Under the pieces are notes generated by a model. It did not search any database. It was not told the origin of the DNA and saw nothing but the letters and a program-made list of their open reading frames with translations. The translations under genes and the position numbers were made by a program. DNA of 64,000 nt from Viridothelium virens (taxonomy: Eukaryota; Ascomycota; Dothideomycetes; Trypetheliales; Trypetheliaceae). Positions 12,771-23,794 of the stretch are shown one piece after another. The stretch covers positions 178,955-242,954 of the forward strand of contig ML991817.1 of the NCBI GenBank assembly GCA_010094025.1. Direction: 5' to 3'. Position 1 is the stretch's first letter. Each line of letters begins with the position of its first letter.

Positions 12771-14917
12771 GGAGAATTACGGCTGAAAAGTGGGTCTTAA
12801 TGGGACGGGGGGTTGTTTACATATTTAAATACAACGCGGCACTCGCGGATGACTAATTCATTCACGACGAGCATTTCGTGGTTCTGTTTGGATGCATCAT
12901 TTTTGCACGCCAAAGGGGGATGGGCGTTTTTTGATGGTTTATCATACCGGTCTGCACAGAGCGATTGGGGATGGCTCTGGAACGCTGGCCGTTGAGTAGC
13001 TGACTGGACTGTTCTAATCAAGCATGTTTCAGAGCTCGATTCACAGTCGAACTTGAACATGATGTCGGGATTGCTGCAGACGATTTTATCTATTGCTACC
13101 TTTCAATAGGTCGGCTTCGAAGAAGCCCCTTCATGTAACTAGTTGTATACTACAGCTGCGTCGCATTAATTACATAATTTGGCCAGGATCACTTATTACA
13201 ATGACTGATCAGAGGTATAGAAAATGACAGCATGCCGACTGCAGAAGGATGTAGAGTAGAGCCTGGCGGATGACATGAATCCGTATATTCACATGTATCG
13301 AACGTATAGAAGGTCACTACACAAGCGCGTTTCTTCTTGGCAAGAGGCTCTGGGTGAATGATCCACTCAACTTCGCGGGAGCGTCGATCCATGGGGGATC
13401 TTGCTACACTCGTCCGATCATGAATCAATCGACCCCAGGATCCACTTGAGGCTCTCACGGCTGCGCCCCATTTCTCCAGCTAGCAATGGTGACCGGGAAT
13501 GGGGCCGGGCTTCATGGGGCGCTTCGAGTGAGAGGAAACGCTCAGTGAGTGCAAACAAGGTTTAGCGTATCGAATGTGACCTCAATGCATAGAACTTGAG
13601 ACCGTTTCATCGTCAACACTGTTTCTCAATGTGCTTTCATTCCGATAACCTCGGAACATCAAAGTCTACTCCAGCCAGAGCGAATGTTGACTGTGACCTT
13701 GTTGTTCAGTACGGATGGCATTAGACCGAGCGGCCCGTAACTCGACTTGCTATTCAAACGAGGCTAGTATTATTTTGAGCCACCCCCCTATTCCCACCGA
13801 TCTAGCTTTCGAAGTTTTTGACCATCCGAGATCCGGTTGAGTAAAGAATGACGACAATTGGTCCAGCAGGACTATCCTATCGCAGAATCTTGGTACGAGA
13901 AACGCCTAGTGAGGCAGGCTATCCTCGTAGAGAGCTTTGGCACGGAATACGGAGTAGTCACATCAGTACGCACCCTGGACGACTTGACAAACAAAGGCAA
14001 CTAGACAAGCATTCTATGTCGAAGATGGCTGTGACTGCTCTGTCTCTATGAGTAGCCTAATGCCCAAGGCCAGTGTATTCCTTTCGTTCCTGGTTACTAG
14101 AGTATCCTTTACGGATGATCTCATTCTACTCCGACTTGAATCGATCACACGTAGAGAGCTTCAATCTCTTGCGGATTCATTTAAACACTCCGAAACGGCT
14201 AGGTGAGTGCCTCGGTTCTCCGCGATCGATAGCTTTCCTCACGGACTATGCCACTATGTTTTCAAAGTTTCGATTCCGGTCGCGCTCTCTCATTCGCCGT
14301 CTCTGAATCGTTGCAAGTATGGAGTTTTACCATATTTACACTTTTGCAAACAGCAGCCGCCCGTTTTGTTATGCATTACAGACCCGCTAGCTCCAGATGT
14401 CTCTGACAGCAGACCTTTCCATGTTTATCTTGATGCAGATGATACGCACAGGGTTCTGCGCCTCATGCGATTCTCATGACAAAATAGCTCAAGTCTGGCT
14501 AACACAGTACAGAGCAGGAGGAACCTTGTTCAGCAAACGCTCGATATAGGCTTGGCAGTCTCATTACCCACTATGCAGTTCGGAAACGCCACCGTCAATG
14601 GCTTCAGATCTGGTCCTGAAGCAGGAGTGGAGACATGCGACTGAGACTCTGCACTATTGCTTCGTGAGCGAAGCTTGATCTCGCTCAAGCTTTCTGGCCA
14701 AGCACAGAGTAGGTGAGAGAAGTATATATACGCTGTTTCGTACTCGCCTTCCAAGAATCATCCTCATCATCAACAGCCCGATCCTCCCTTCCATTCGCCT
14801 GGTCAACTAGTTTCTGCGCCGGTCGCACCATTAATTTTTCGGTAGCCATCTATCCTCTCTTTTCTGAACCCGAGTAATTCAATTTCTCGAATCACATTTC
14901 TAATCCCACAAATCAAA
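12771..14917. other. Intergenic, 2.1 kb
   Basis: No coding region, RNA gene or repeat recognised. The right end is the promoter and leader of the Egh16-like gene (see the TATA element at 14723). The left end is the 3' flank of the FLC-like gene. Short open frames of 60-90 codons occur on both strands without coding character. Confidence 0.5.
14723..14730 (+). promoter_or_regulatory. TATA box upstream of the Egh16-like gene
   Basis: An uninterrupted TATATATA lies about 190 bases ahead of the ATG, followed by a CT-rich leader (TCCTCCCTTCC, TCTCTTTTCTG) that commonly marks transcription starts of highly expressed fungal genes. This is an inference from motif and position only. Confidence 0.5.
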
Positions 14918-15930
14918 ATGCGTTACTCATCAGCTGTCGTTGTCGCGGCCTTGGCCAGCTCAGTCTCCGCTCACGGTGTCATCAACATGGTCATGGGCGC
15001 CAACGGTGTTAACATGCCAGGTCTCTCCGTCGCTGATGGCACTCCTCGTGACTGTGCCAGTCCCGGCTGCGGTTCCGAGATGGACACCTCCATCATCCGC
15101 ACCAACGAGATGGGCACCAGCAAGGCTTCCGCTCTTGGCCGCACCAAGGCTGGTGGACCAGTCGACGCTGCCAAGGTCGTCTCTGTCTTCATGGGAACCG
15201 CACCTGCTTCTGCTGCTCCACAGGCACAGACCAACAAGCGTGGCCTCCTAAGCGGCCTCCTCGGTGGTGGCGCTGCCGGCGGTGCCGGTGGTGCTGGTGC
15301 CGGTGGTGCAGGTGGCGCAGGTGGTGCTCTTGGTGGCCTCCTTGGTGGTGGTCAAGCTCAGGGTGCTACCAGCCAGGGAACCAAGACCCCCCAGGGCACA
15401 ACCGAGAACGCCGTTGCTGCTTCCGCTGGCAAAGGCAAGACATCTGGCCTGCCAACCACTGCCGATGACGGTACCATCACCATGAACTTCCACCAAGTCA
15501 ACCAGGACGGTGCTGGTCCTCTCACCGCTGACGTTGATGCTACCTCAGGTGGCACTGACCCCAACGCCTTCCAGAAGGCTACTGTAAGCAGTCCCCAGTT
15601 TCACGTTTCGTTTCGCTTCGCTCGTACTGATCCACACTCTAGGTTATGATGAACGTTCCAGGTATCGGCATTGGAGGTCTCTCAGGCGCTACCACCACCG
15701 ACTTCCCCGTCAAGGTCCAGATGCCCCAGGGTATGACCTGCTCTGCCCAAGTTGGCGGTGCCAACAACGTCTGCATCGTCCGCATGCAAAATGCTGCCCT
15801 CGCTGGTCCCTTCGGTGGCTCTGCTGCCTTCACTCAGAGCCCAGCTGCCAAGAAGCGGGCTGTTGAGTACAACCTCAGGAAGCGCCACTTCGCTCGTGGT
15901 GTCCTCGGTGCTGAGGAGGAAAGCGAGTAA
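14918..15930 (+). CDS. Egh16-like (GAS1/MAS-type) secreted protein
   Basis: Two exons (14918-15583, 15643-15930), about 317 aa. An 18-residue signal peptide ends SVSAHG, after which HGVINMVMGANGVNMPGLSV, cysteines in DCASPGCGSEMDTS and the SALGRTKAGGPVDAAKVV block match Egh16-like proteins (Pfam Egh16-like virulence factor), the family of Magnaporthe GAS1/GAS2 and Blumeria Egh16. These are made during appressorium formation, but many saprotrophs also have them; biochemical function is unknown. The second exon carries VMMNVPGIGIGG and CSAQVGGANNVCIVRMQN, the conserved C-terminal half. Unusual: a roughly 38-residue Gly/Ala-rich insert (about residues 108-146) starting right after a dibasic KR, and two further dibasic sites (KKR, RKR) near the C-terminus, possible kexin cleavage sites. 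Codon use is strongly C-ending, suggesting high expression. Confidence 0.88.
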
Positions 15931-16561
15931 ACGGTGTTGTCTTATGTCATTTCACGGGATTAGAAATTGTGTCTTGTTTTTCACTTGGGCTACCGCAATG
16001 GCTGAAGGAAGAGGGCTGCTGTCCGGTCGTTGATTGCTTTGTCGATTGTTTGGTTTACAGCGCGGCTGGTCTGCCATGAAGCTTTTTACGCTGTTACGTG
16101 TTTCCAAGACTCACGAAAAATAGAAATGCCTACCATACAACGCTCCTTTCAGCGATCGGGCTGTTCCTAAAAAGATGTTGTTGATCAAACTTTCTATTAC
16201 TCTCCACAGTGCAAATGTGACAATATGTATGACCAATTCGTATTTTGATTCCTAGCCTAGCCACAATCTCAAGTATTCTTGATAATTATTCTTGAAATAA
16301 TTGAAGCCTGAAAATTGCATGGCTACCTATGCAGAGGCTACAGTTCAAAACAATTTGTGGGACAAGGTGTGTCCCTGGTCGAGTGCCTATGTCGAGATCG
16401 AGGTTGGTCCCCCACCACGGAATTGAAGCGAAATTTCACAAGCCCACACACCTGAAAATTTAGCGAGCGCACTCTACCTTCCAGTACTGCGTATTGTACT
16501 ATCACCAAACGACCATTCTTTTCCCACTACCTGCATTGTCGAGTGCAGGACCTCTACCAAG
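15931..16561. other. Intergenic between Egh16-like gene and rpl5
   Basis: 3' flank of the Egh16-like gene and promoter of the ribosomal protein gene. No gene seen. Confidence 0.55.
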
Positions 16562-17695
16562 ATGCCTTTTGTAAGTATTCCTCTATGACGCTGTTCAGTT
16601 CAGCGCTCGATTCCCTCTTTGAACATGCTCTTCGAGCATACCCTCACGAGGGGATTAGAGTCGACGCAAGTTGCTTCGGAGTGAGGGCTGAAGCGCAAAT
16701 TGCTGACTCGTAATCTTTGTTGCAGACCAAGTTGGTCAAGAACTCTGCCTACTTCTCGTGAGTACATCTTATAGTATTCTATCAAGTTCGAACTCTTTAA
16801 CCTCATTTACAGACGGTTCCAAGTCAAGTACAAGCGCCGCCGCGCCGGAAAGACCGACTACTACGCCCGCAAGCGACTTGTCGCTCAGGCGAAGAACAAG
16901 TACAATGCGCCCAAGTATCGCCTCGTCGTTCGCTTCACCAACCGAGACATTATCTGCCAAATCATCAGCTCGGAAATTGCAGGGGACAAGGTCTTTATGT
17001 CTGCTTATGGTCATGAGCTTAAGCGTTATGGCATCAGTCATGGCCTCACCAACTGGGCGGCTGCATATGCTACCGGCCTTCTCCTGGCTCGTCGCACTTT
17101 GAAGAAGCTTGGTCTGGATGAAGACTTTGTTGGTGTGGAGGAACCGGATGGAGAATTCAAATTGACCGAAGCCGCTGAAGGCGATGACGGAGAGGAACGC
17201 CGTCCTTTCAAGGCTTTCCTGGATGTCGGCCTGACTAGAACTTCCACTGGCGCACGCGTCTTCGGTGCCATGAAGGGGGCCTCCGATGGAGGCATCTACG
17301 TTCCTCACTCAGAGAATCGTTTCCCCGGTTTCGATATCGAGAGCAAAGAGCTCGACGCGGAAACGCTCCGCAAGTACATCTTCGGTGGGCATGTGGCAGA
17401 GTACATGGAGACACTGGCGGATGACGATGAGGAGCGCTACAAGTCACAATTCTCAGGCTACATTGACGATGATATTGAGGCAGACGGACTCGAGGAACTC
17501 TACACTGAAGCCCACAGCAAGATTCGCGAAGATCCGTTCTTAGCCGATCCTGATCAGTCTGAGAAGCTCACCAAGGAGCAGAAGAAAGAGAAATACAAAG
17601 ATGAGTCTCTTAAATACAAGCAGTCGAAGATTAGCAGGGAGGAGAGACGCGAGCGAGTGCAGGCTAAAATCGCCGAGCTCAAGGGCGACGACTGA
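16562..17695 (+). CDS. rpl5: 60S ribosomal protein L5 (uL18)
   Basis: Three exons (16562-16570, 16726-16757, 16813-17695), about 307 aa. Exon 1 holds only the first three codons (MPF). The protein continues TKLVKNSAYFSRFQVKYKRRR, RLVVRFTNRDIICQI, YGHELKRYGISHGLTNWAAAYATGLLLARR and FLDVGLTRTSTGARVFGAMKGASDGG, all hallmark uL18/L5 blocks, and ends in a lysine- and arginine-rich tail. L5 binds 5S rRNA and with L11 forms the 5S RNP of the large subunit. The 155-base first intron directly after the start region is common in fungal ribosomal protein genes and often carries transcription-enhancing elements, but this cannot be read from sequence alone. Confidence 0.97.
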
Positions 17696-18686
17696 GAAGG
17701 GATCTGAAAATGGAGAGATTGCAAGGAGGGGCTATGCCACAATGCGGATGTCCATTAGCTACTAAACTGGAGTTCTATTTTCTATTCCTTATAGGTAGTG
17801 TCGCCTCTGGTGATGGGTCTCTGGGATGCAGAGCGAGGAAGGCCATGAGACGGCGCTAGTGGCTCTGTAGAATCTGCAAATCGATCTTCAAATTATTAAC
17901 ATGTACTCCGTACCGGGCACCGATGAGCGAGCTAAGCATGCGAGCGAGCTTTAGTACAATGAGTAATGGACATGTCAGCTTACGAGTGGAGCAACCGGAA
18001 GAAGCCCGTGGATTCGTCTCCCAACATACATTTTATTGCAAAGCCTTGGGAGTTCCCCAGAGACTTCGGTACAGCGGCACGAGGCTGATCCTCTAGGCAC
18101 ACGACTCTTTATATCGTTCCTGCGCAAGTGGTAAAAGCATTCAGGTACCCGACGATATCACGATATTCAAGGGCACAAGGGTCCGGATACTAAGGTGACC
18201 CTGGGTACGGGTGGCCCCTTCGGCCGGTCCTTCACGGGCTTCGGACCTCGAGATTCCAGTGGGATTCAGGTGCGTCCGGCACTTTAGTAATGTTGGCTTT
18301 GGGAGATCCATCTGTTCTCATCTCTTGTGTCTGGCTTGTGCCTAGAGGACAAGGACACTGAGATCTCCAGATACTGATCTGTATCAGTTCAATTCATGAA
18401 CAATCTAGTCCGGCCTATGCCATCATAGCGCAGTAGCTGTCCTGTCGCGTGGTCTGGTCGGATCTCCCGCAAATCGCTTCCCCTCACTCTCTGGGGCTGC
18501 ACTCACAGATCTTTCATGGTTCCGGCATCTGACAAAACCAATTAAGATGCTGTAGCATTTTGCTCGCTTGGATTGGACACAGTCAGCAGTTATGGAGGGC
18601 ATTCACGGAGTCGACGTAAGCTGGCTCCATCATTCGAACAAAGGTGAGCCAGCAGCTTCATCCGCCGGTATTATTTCGATTGCAGC
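17696..18686. other. Intergenic, about 1 kb
   Basis: No gene seen. A short open start at 18592 (about 17 codons to a GTGAGC donor at 644) lies upstream of the LRR gene, but joining it to the acceptor at 18684-18685 leads to a stop codon, so it is more likely leader sequence with a 5'UTR intron. Confidence 0.45.
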
Positions 18687-21600
18687 ATGACATATTATAC
18701 GAACAACATGTCGCCAGAGGAGTTTTTAGCTAACTACCTTTTCACATTTCTAGAGCATCACCATCGTCTTCATGCCCCTTCTTCTCCAGGTCTCTCGCGC
18801 GACACACCTCCCCCCACATCCTCCCATGGCGGCCTGCCGAAGGCTGAGACACAGAAACCTCTGGCTGTGCAACCACCGCAATTTCCAGCTACAGAACAAG
18901 TTCAAGAGAATACGCCCCCGCCCGCTCCGCCAAAGCCAGCCAGCAAACGTCCAAATATTCTCTCGAGGAGCAGCTCGGAGAAGCTTCCTTCAAACCAGAC
19001 ATCTCCTCCTGACGGTTCCAGAACACCACCTCGCCGTGGCTCCTGGATATCCAATATCAGTTCGAAGTTTTCATCACAGAACCAGACTCCGTTTCAGCCA
19101 CCACACCAACCATTTCAGGCGCCACCTACAACCCCCCCGAGAGGCCCCTCGAATAGCGATGCGAAAGGATCGATATCGTCTACGATAAATGGGACTACCG
19201 TTGTCACTTCGCCGTCCTCGACCACGCCTGGACGAAAGGAAGAGGAGGAAATGGCTCCTTACGTACCGCAGCCCCCAAAGGCCGGTGGTGGCTCATTTTT
19301 CTCAAGTGCTCTTAAGCGATTATCCTCTGGCAGTCAACTCAGTCCATCCTCAAAGTCGGCCAGCAACGGTGGTGTCATTCCCCGGAAAGTCATGAACATC
19401 GATAGTCAACGGCCAAGATGCCTTGTGCCTGAGTTAGACGATAAAAAGCTCCGGCGAGTGGCTTTCAGTGTGGACGTTGAGATCGCTGGTGGACCGAGGT
19501 ACACGGACGAGGAGGAAGACACAAGTGACAAGAAAAAGAGGGAGAAGGGTCTTAAAATGAAAGAGAAGGGCGAAGGAGCCGCATTGAAGAATCCACAAGC
19601 TGTGGCGCAAGAGAAGGATAGTGATGGCGTCATCCATGCAACTGGAGAGCCCGTCAGTAATGAAAGCGATCCGAATTATGAAAGAGCAATGCCGAACAGT
19701 GAACAGGAACCCGGCGAAAAGAAAGAGAAAAAGAAGCGGACAGAGGAAGAGAAGAAGGAAAGAAAGGAAAGAAAACGGCGTAAAGCTGAAGAAAGCGGCT
19801 CAGTACCGGTCGAGGTTACCAGGGATTCGGAGGAGAATTCATCTGGTTCTCCACCCATTTCGTCGACGCCTCCTCGATCTGGAACTCCACCGAGACCTCA
19901 AGATCGTCCTACGACTGACCCTGTCAGAATCTACCGACGATGCTGTCAATTGCGCGAAACCCCTGTCTTGAAACGCATCAGCGAACAGCTCTCGTTACCT
20001 TCAACTTGTGCACTCGATACGCCAGGGATTGTGGGAACTCTAGACCTCACCGGTTCAAGATTGCAGCTCGCAGATCTTCTAACTCTGGGTGATTGGTTGG
20101 CTGTGGTACCGGTGAAGAGGCTTCTGCTGGAAGATGCGGACCTAACAGATGAGGGTGTTCGCGTTATTCTCGCTGGTTTACTGGCGGCGAAGACACCTGA
20201 GGAGATGTCTTCTCGCCGTCACTATGGTCGCCATAACTCACGAAAAGCCGCCCAGAGAACAGGCGTCGTAGAGAAACTCGTGCTCAAGAACAATCCGAGA
20301 ATCACGAAGCTTGGGTGGAAGCATATAAGTCTGTTTCTCTATATGTGCCGATCACTCAAGTCTATTGATGTGTCTATGATAACATTCCCCAAGACATTGT
20401 CCTCCTCGGCAGTTTCTTCTCCGAACGGCGATCGAACCATTGAAGCGAGCAAAAGTCCCGAGAATGTTGCTGAGATATTTGCCAAGTCACTCTCTGAGCG
20501 ACTGGGTGGCTCAACATTAGAAGAGCTCATTATGGCAGAATGTGGCTTGACAGCGTTATGTATCCGTAAAGTCGTTGACGCCGTAACCGTCAGTGGGGTA
20601 CGAAGACTAGGATTAGCTAGCAACCACCTTGACGATGAAGGATTGGAGCACGTCCTTCATTTTCTCAAGTCGGGCATTTGTCAAGGCCTTGACATCGGAG
20701 GGAATGATTTGCGCGACAGGCTGGATCGTCTTGCTGACGTCTTGACCGATCAAAACAATCTATGGGCTCTCTGTCTGGCGGATTGTAATCTATCACCCGC
20801 ATCACTGAAGCCGCTCTTCCCAGCACTCGTCCGTTTACCCGCCTTCAAGTTCATTGATTTATCACACAATAGGGACCTCTTCAGCACAGATCCGAGTGCC
20901 TTGGGCATTCTTCGGAAGTACATTCCTCAGATGCACGACTTTAAGAGACTGCATCTCGTTGACGTCTCCCTTTCACCTGCTCAAGCAATTAGCTTAGCGG
21001 AGATCTTGCCAGAAGGTCCCAGTCTTGCTCATCTCAATATCCTCGAAAATCCACAACTCTCTGCTCTGGCATCTGCGCAGGATGAAGCTGGTCAAGAGGA
21101 AGCCTGCGCTCTGTATGCAAGCTTGATGGCTGCAGCGCGAGTCTCGGAGTCGATCATCTGCATTGACATCGATGTTCCAAGTCAGGGTACAAGCGAAGTC
21201 GTCAAGGCTCTCGCTAGGCAGGTAGTCGCCTACTGTCTTCGCAATATTCAACGATGGACGACGTCTGATGGCACGGAGACCGCAAGCGCTAAAGCCTCAC
21301 TTGCTGGCCAGCATGGAGGGGAGACGGATGTTGCCTTTCCTGATGTGCTTTTACATCTTGTTGGTCATGTCGAGGGTGTCAACGAGAATCATGACGCAGA
21401 TGACCCGGCACCCGATGACGACTATATCGTCGGCGGCACTGGCGTCGTCAAAGCGCTCAGCTATGTCCTGGGTGAGAAAGCTAGGCGGAGTTCCATGCCT
21501 GCCAGTGGCACTGTGACCCCCAAGGACTATGCGAAAGCCACCGAGGATGGCAAGGGCAGAGCCATGAACATGTCGAAGAATCTTTTAGGTAGCGCTCGAA

Positions 21601-22486
21601 AGATTCGTGACCGATTACGACCAGCTCTTGTGAAAGAAGCTAACGCTGGCGACGAAACAGCATATCGTAAGTCCTTCGTCCAACACTACTCCCACTTCTC
21701 CACTAACACAATCCAGGGCGCCTCCTCTTCCTAGACACTACACTCCAAAACATGATCCAACGCTTCGAAGACGAGTACCCCGAATGCCGCCTTCCCAAAC
21801 CCTCCACACCAAACGACGAATCCTCCTCCCAACACTCCCCCTCCAACCTCTCCCGCTCCTCCTCCCCAAGCCTCGACGCCTCCACCGACCTCACCTCTCC
21901 ATCCACCATTCCCTGGGCCTCCCCCTCCGACGACGACTCGTCCTCCGCCATCCGGCCCCCACAATCCATCCCGCGACACAACTCCGACGTCTCCATCGCC
22001 TCCCGCGCCCTCGCCCAAGAAGAAGGTGAGATCCACCGCCTGGGCCAGCACATCCGACGAGACATCCTACGTCCCGAATCCGACACCCCGTCATCCTTCT
22101 CCACCACCTCCTCTAGCGGCGAAGTCGGCGACAGCTCCTCCGGCCCCTCCAGCCTCTCCCCGTCGCACCCCCAGCGACTGTCGCTGTCGCTGGCGGGAGA
22201 CCCCGAGGCGGAACACCTCGTGGCGCTGCGCGAGAAGCTGGAACGGCTTGGGGGAGGCGAGATCAGGGAGAAGGTGGCAAGGGAGGGGTGGGAGGCGGTG
22301 ATGCAGGAGATTGGCGCGAATGCGGAGGAGTTGAAGGGTCTGCGCGAGACGGGTGATCCGCGCGAGTGGGATACTTTTCGTGAGGCGCAGATGGCGGCGC
22401 AGCGGAATATGGATCCGGCGGGGGCGAAAGCGGCGGCGGAGAAGGGGGGTGAGGAGCGGGGTGGGGAGGGGAAAGGTGCGAGTTAA
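18687..22486 (+). CDS. Large leucine-rich-repeat protein, Mhp1-like
   Basis: Two exons (18687-21666, 21717-22486), about 1249 aa. Residues 1-410 are disordered, rich in Pro, Ser and charged runs (KKEKKKRTEEEKKERKERK), and include TP/SP phosphosite-like clusters. Residues about 420-800 contain irregular leucine-rich repeats of the ribonuclease-inhibitor type (LDLTGSRLQLADL, RLLLEDADLTDEGVRVIL, RRLGLASNHLDDEGLEHVL, GLDIGGNDLRDRLDRLADVL, FIDLSHNRDLF). The C-terminal exon is again disordered with a helical end. Filamentous-fungal genes of this layout are commonly annotated as cell wall biogenesis/microtubule-associated Mhp1-like; I am not certain they are true orthologues of yeast Mhp1. The start is taken at the Met after an apparent 3' splice site; a second Met lies seven codons later. 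Confidence 0.8.
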
Positions 22487-22852
22487 CAGGTACTTATCTC
22501 CTTCCCTACTGATGAGGATGGTTAATGGTGCTATGCTTGTTGTTTGAGATCTCAACGGTTTACGATGCTGTACGATTGCATTTTTTTCGTCTGGATTGAA
22601 ACATTATTTTTGTTCCAAAGCGGGAAGGATGGAGTGTTTGGAGAGGTTTCTTAGCGTTCCCAGACTTTGCGCACGAAAGTTTTTGGAAAACGATGATTTC
22701 CAGGCGTCAACTTTTGCATTTTCTGGAAATCCCTCTCATCACTACACGATGGATGGCTATCTAGTCTTATATACCCTCTGTCGTTACGACGAACTTCACT
22801 CACGTTAGGCTTTAGTCAATGATTATCTTGTTCGCAGCTTTTTCAAGCTTTT
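22487..22852. other. Convergent intergenic region
   Basis: Short 3' to 3' gap between the LRR gene and the AlkB-like gene. No gene seen. Confidence 0.55.
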
Positions 22853-23794
22853 TCACGATCCAGCAGTCCAAGCTACCATTTCTTGCCGCTCCTTGCTCCA
22901 TTTGAAGACCCCTCCAGAGCCTACGTTATATGTATAGTAGTTTTCTGTCCCACCTCTCACCATGGCTCGCCTAAAGGTAATGTTAATCCGGCCTCGATCG
23001 CTGTCCTTTCCTTTGCGCTTGGGAATGCTGTGAAGCCAGTTACTTTGGGTAGGGCCGCGCATAACGAGCATATCGCCAGATGCCAAGGGAAGCTTCAAGG
23101 GCTTTTCAGAATCGATTGCCCCCTTTTGATTCGAGTTGGGAGGTTTATGCTTCATTAGGAAGTCTCGCCTTGCACCGAGAGAAAAAGACGCAATAGCAGG
23201 GTTTGAGCCAAGGAAGCGCTCATCGTCACTATGGTATGATATGGAGTCATTGCCATTCGCATAGTAGTTTACGAGGCAGAAATTGAATTTTTGATCAGTG
23301 GTTCGCTCCGTGATCTTTCTCAATTGGTCAAGACAGCCCGGTATTGGACGGGGCTTACACTTGTATCGATCTTTTGGTATGGGCCTCTTGGTGACGGCAT
23401 CTAGCAGATGGCCCTGCGGCGAAAAGTAGGAGCTTTCGTCAACTCCAAAAACGGTGGTGAAGCGTGGTGTATTGATCTGTGTCTCGACTGGGCCACGCTT
23501 GATGTTGTATTGAACTCGGTAAAAGAACAACTCGCATCGCAGAAACTGAAATAGCTCTTTTTCAATCTCCTTTGGTATATAAGGTTGATAGTATACGATG
23601 TCAAGGTCTGGCCGATCGTCGATCAAGCGTCCGTCTGTCGCTGGAGCAAAGCCCAATGCGTCTGATATGGATGCTGGGAATTGGGCAACCGAAAGCGGAT
23701 ATGTTTCGTGCTTCGAGGGTTCCTCGGTCGATTGTTCAGTGGGCGGCGCGCTCTTCTGATTGGGCTTGAAGAAGCCGTCAATCGTTCGTTTCAT
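22853..23794 (-). CDS. AlkB-like 2-oxoglutarate/Fe(II) dioxygenase (ALKBH2/3 type)
   Basis: Intronless, 313 aa. The double-stranded beta-helix core shows the iron ligands H188 and D190 (YHSDDE) and H255 (WLHSIPK), with the 2-oxoglutarate-binding arginines in RGRINITFRR (about 269 and 275). NYYANGNDSISYHSDDE and the PRFTTVFG segment are characteristic of ALKBH2/ALKBH3 nucleic-acid demethylases, which remove 1-methyladenine and 3-methylcytosine oxidatively. The predicted product is therefore a direct-reversal DNA or RNA repair enzyme, probably nuclear. The extreme N-terminus MKRTIDGFFK resembles a PCNA-interacting (PIP-like) peptide. Substrate preference (DNA or RNA) cannot be read from sequence. 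Confidence 0.9.
   Translation of the reverse strand: MKRTIDGFFKPNQKSAPPTEQSTEEPSKHETYPLSVAQFPASISDALGFAPATDGRLIDDRPDLDIVYYQPYIPKEIEKELFQFLRCELFFYRVQYNIKRGPVETQINTPRFTTVFGVDESSYFSPQGHLLDAVTKRPIPKDRYKCKPRPIPGCLDQLRKITERTTDQKFNFCLVNYYANGNDSISYHSDDERFLGSNPAIASFSLGARRDFLMKHKPPNSNQKGAIDSEKPLKLPLASGDMLVMRGPTQSNWLHSIPKRKGKDSDRGRINITFRRAMVRGGTENYYTYNVGSGGVFKWSKERQEMVAWTAGS

Noticed and set aside
14940-15564. Alternative-frame open frames over the Egh16-like gene
   Set aside because: They are shadows produced by strong C-ending codon bias and the Gly/Ala-rich repeat; the annotated frame has signal peptide, conserved blocks and a clean intron.
18592-18643. A short upstream coding exon for the LRR gene
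   Set aside because: Splicing to the nearest acceptor creates an immediate stop codon; it fits better as 5' leader with an intron.
21784-22555. Several open frames on both strands over the 3' exon of the LRR gene
   Set aside because: GC-rich shadows; the annotated frame continues from exon 1 through a good GTAAGT/CAG intron.
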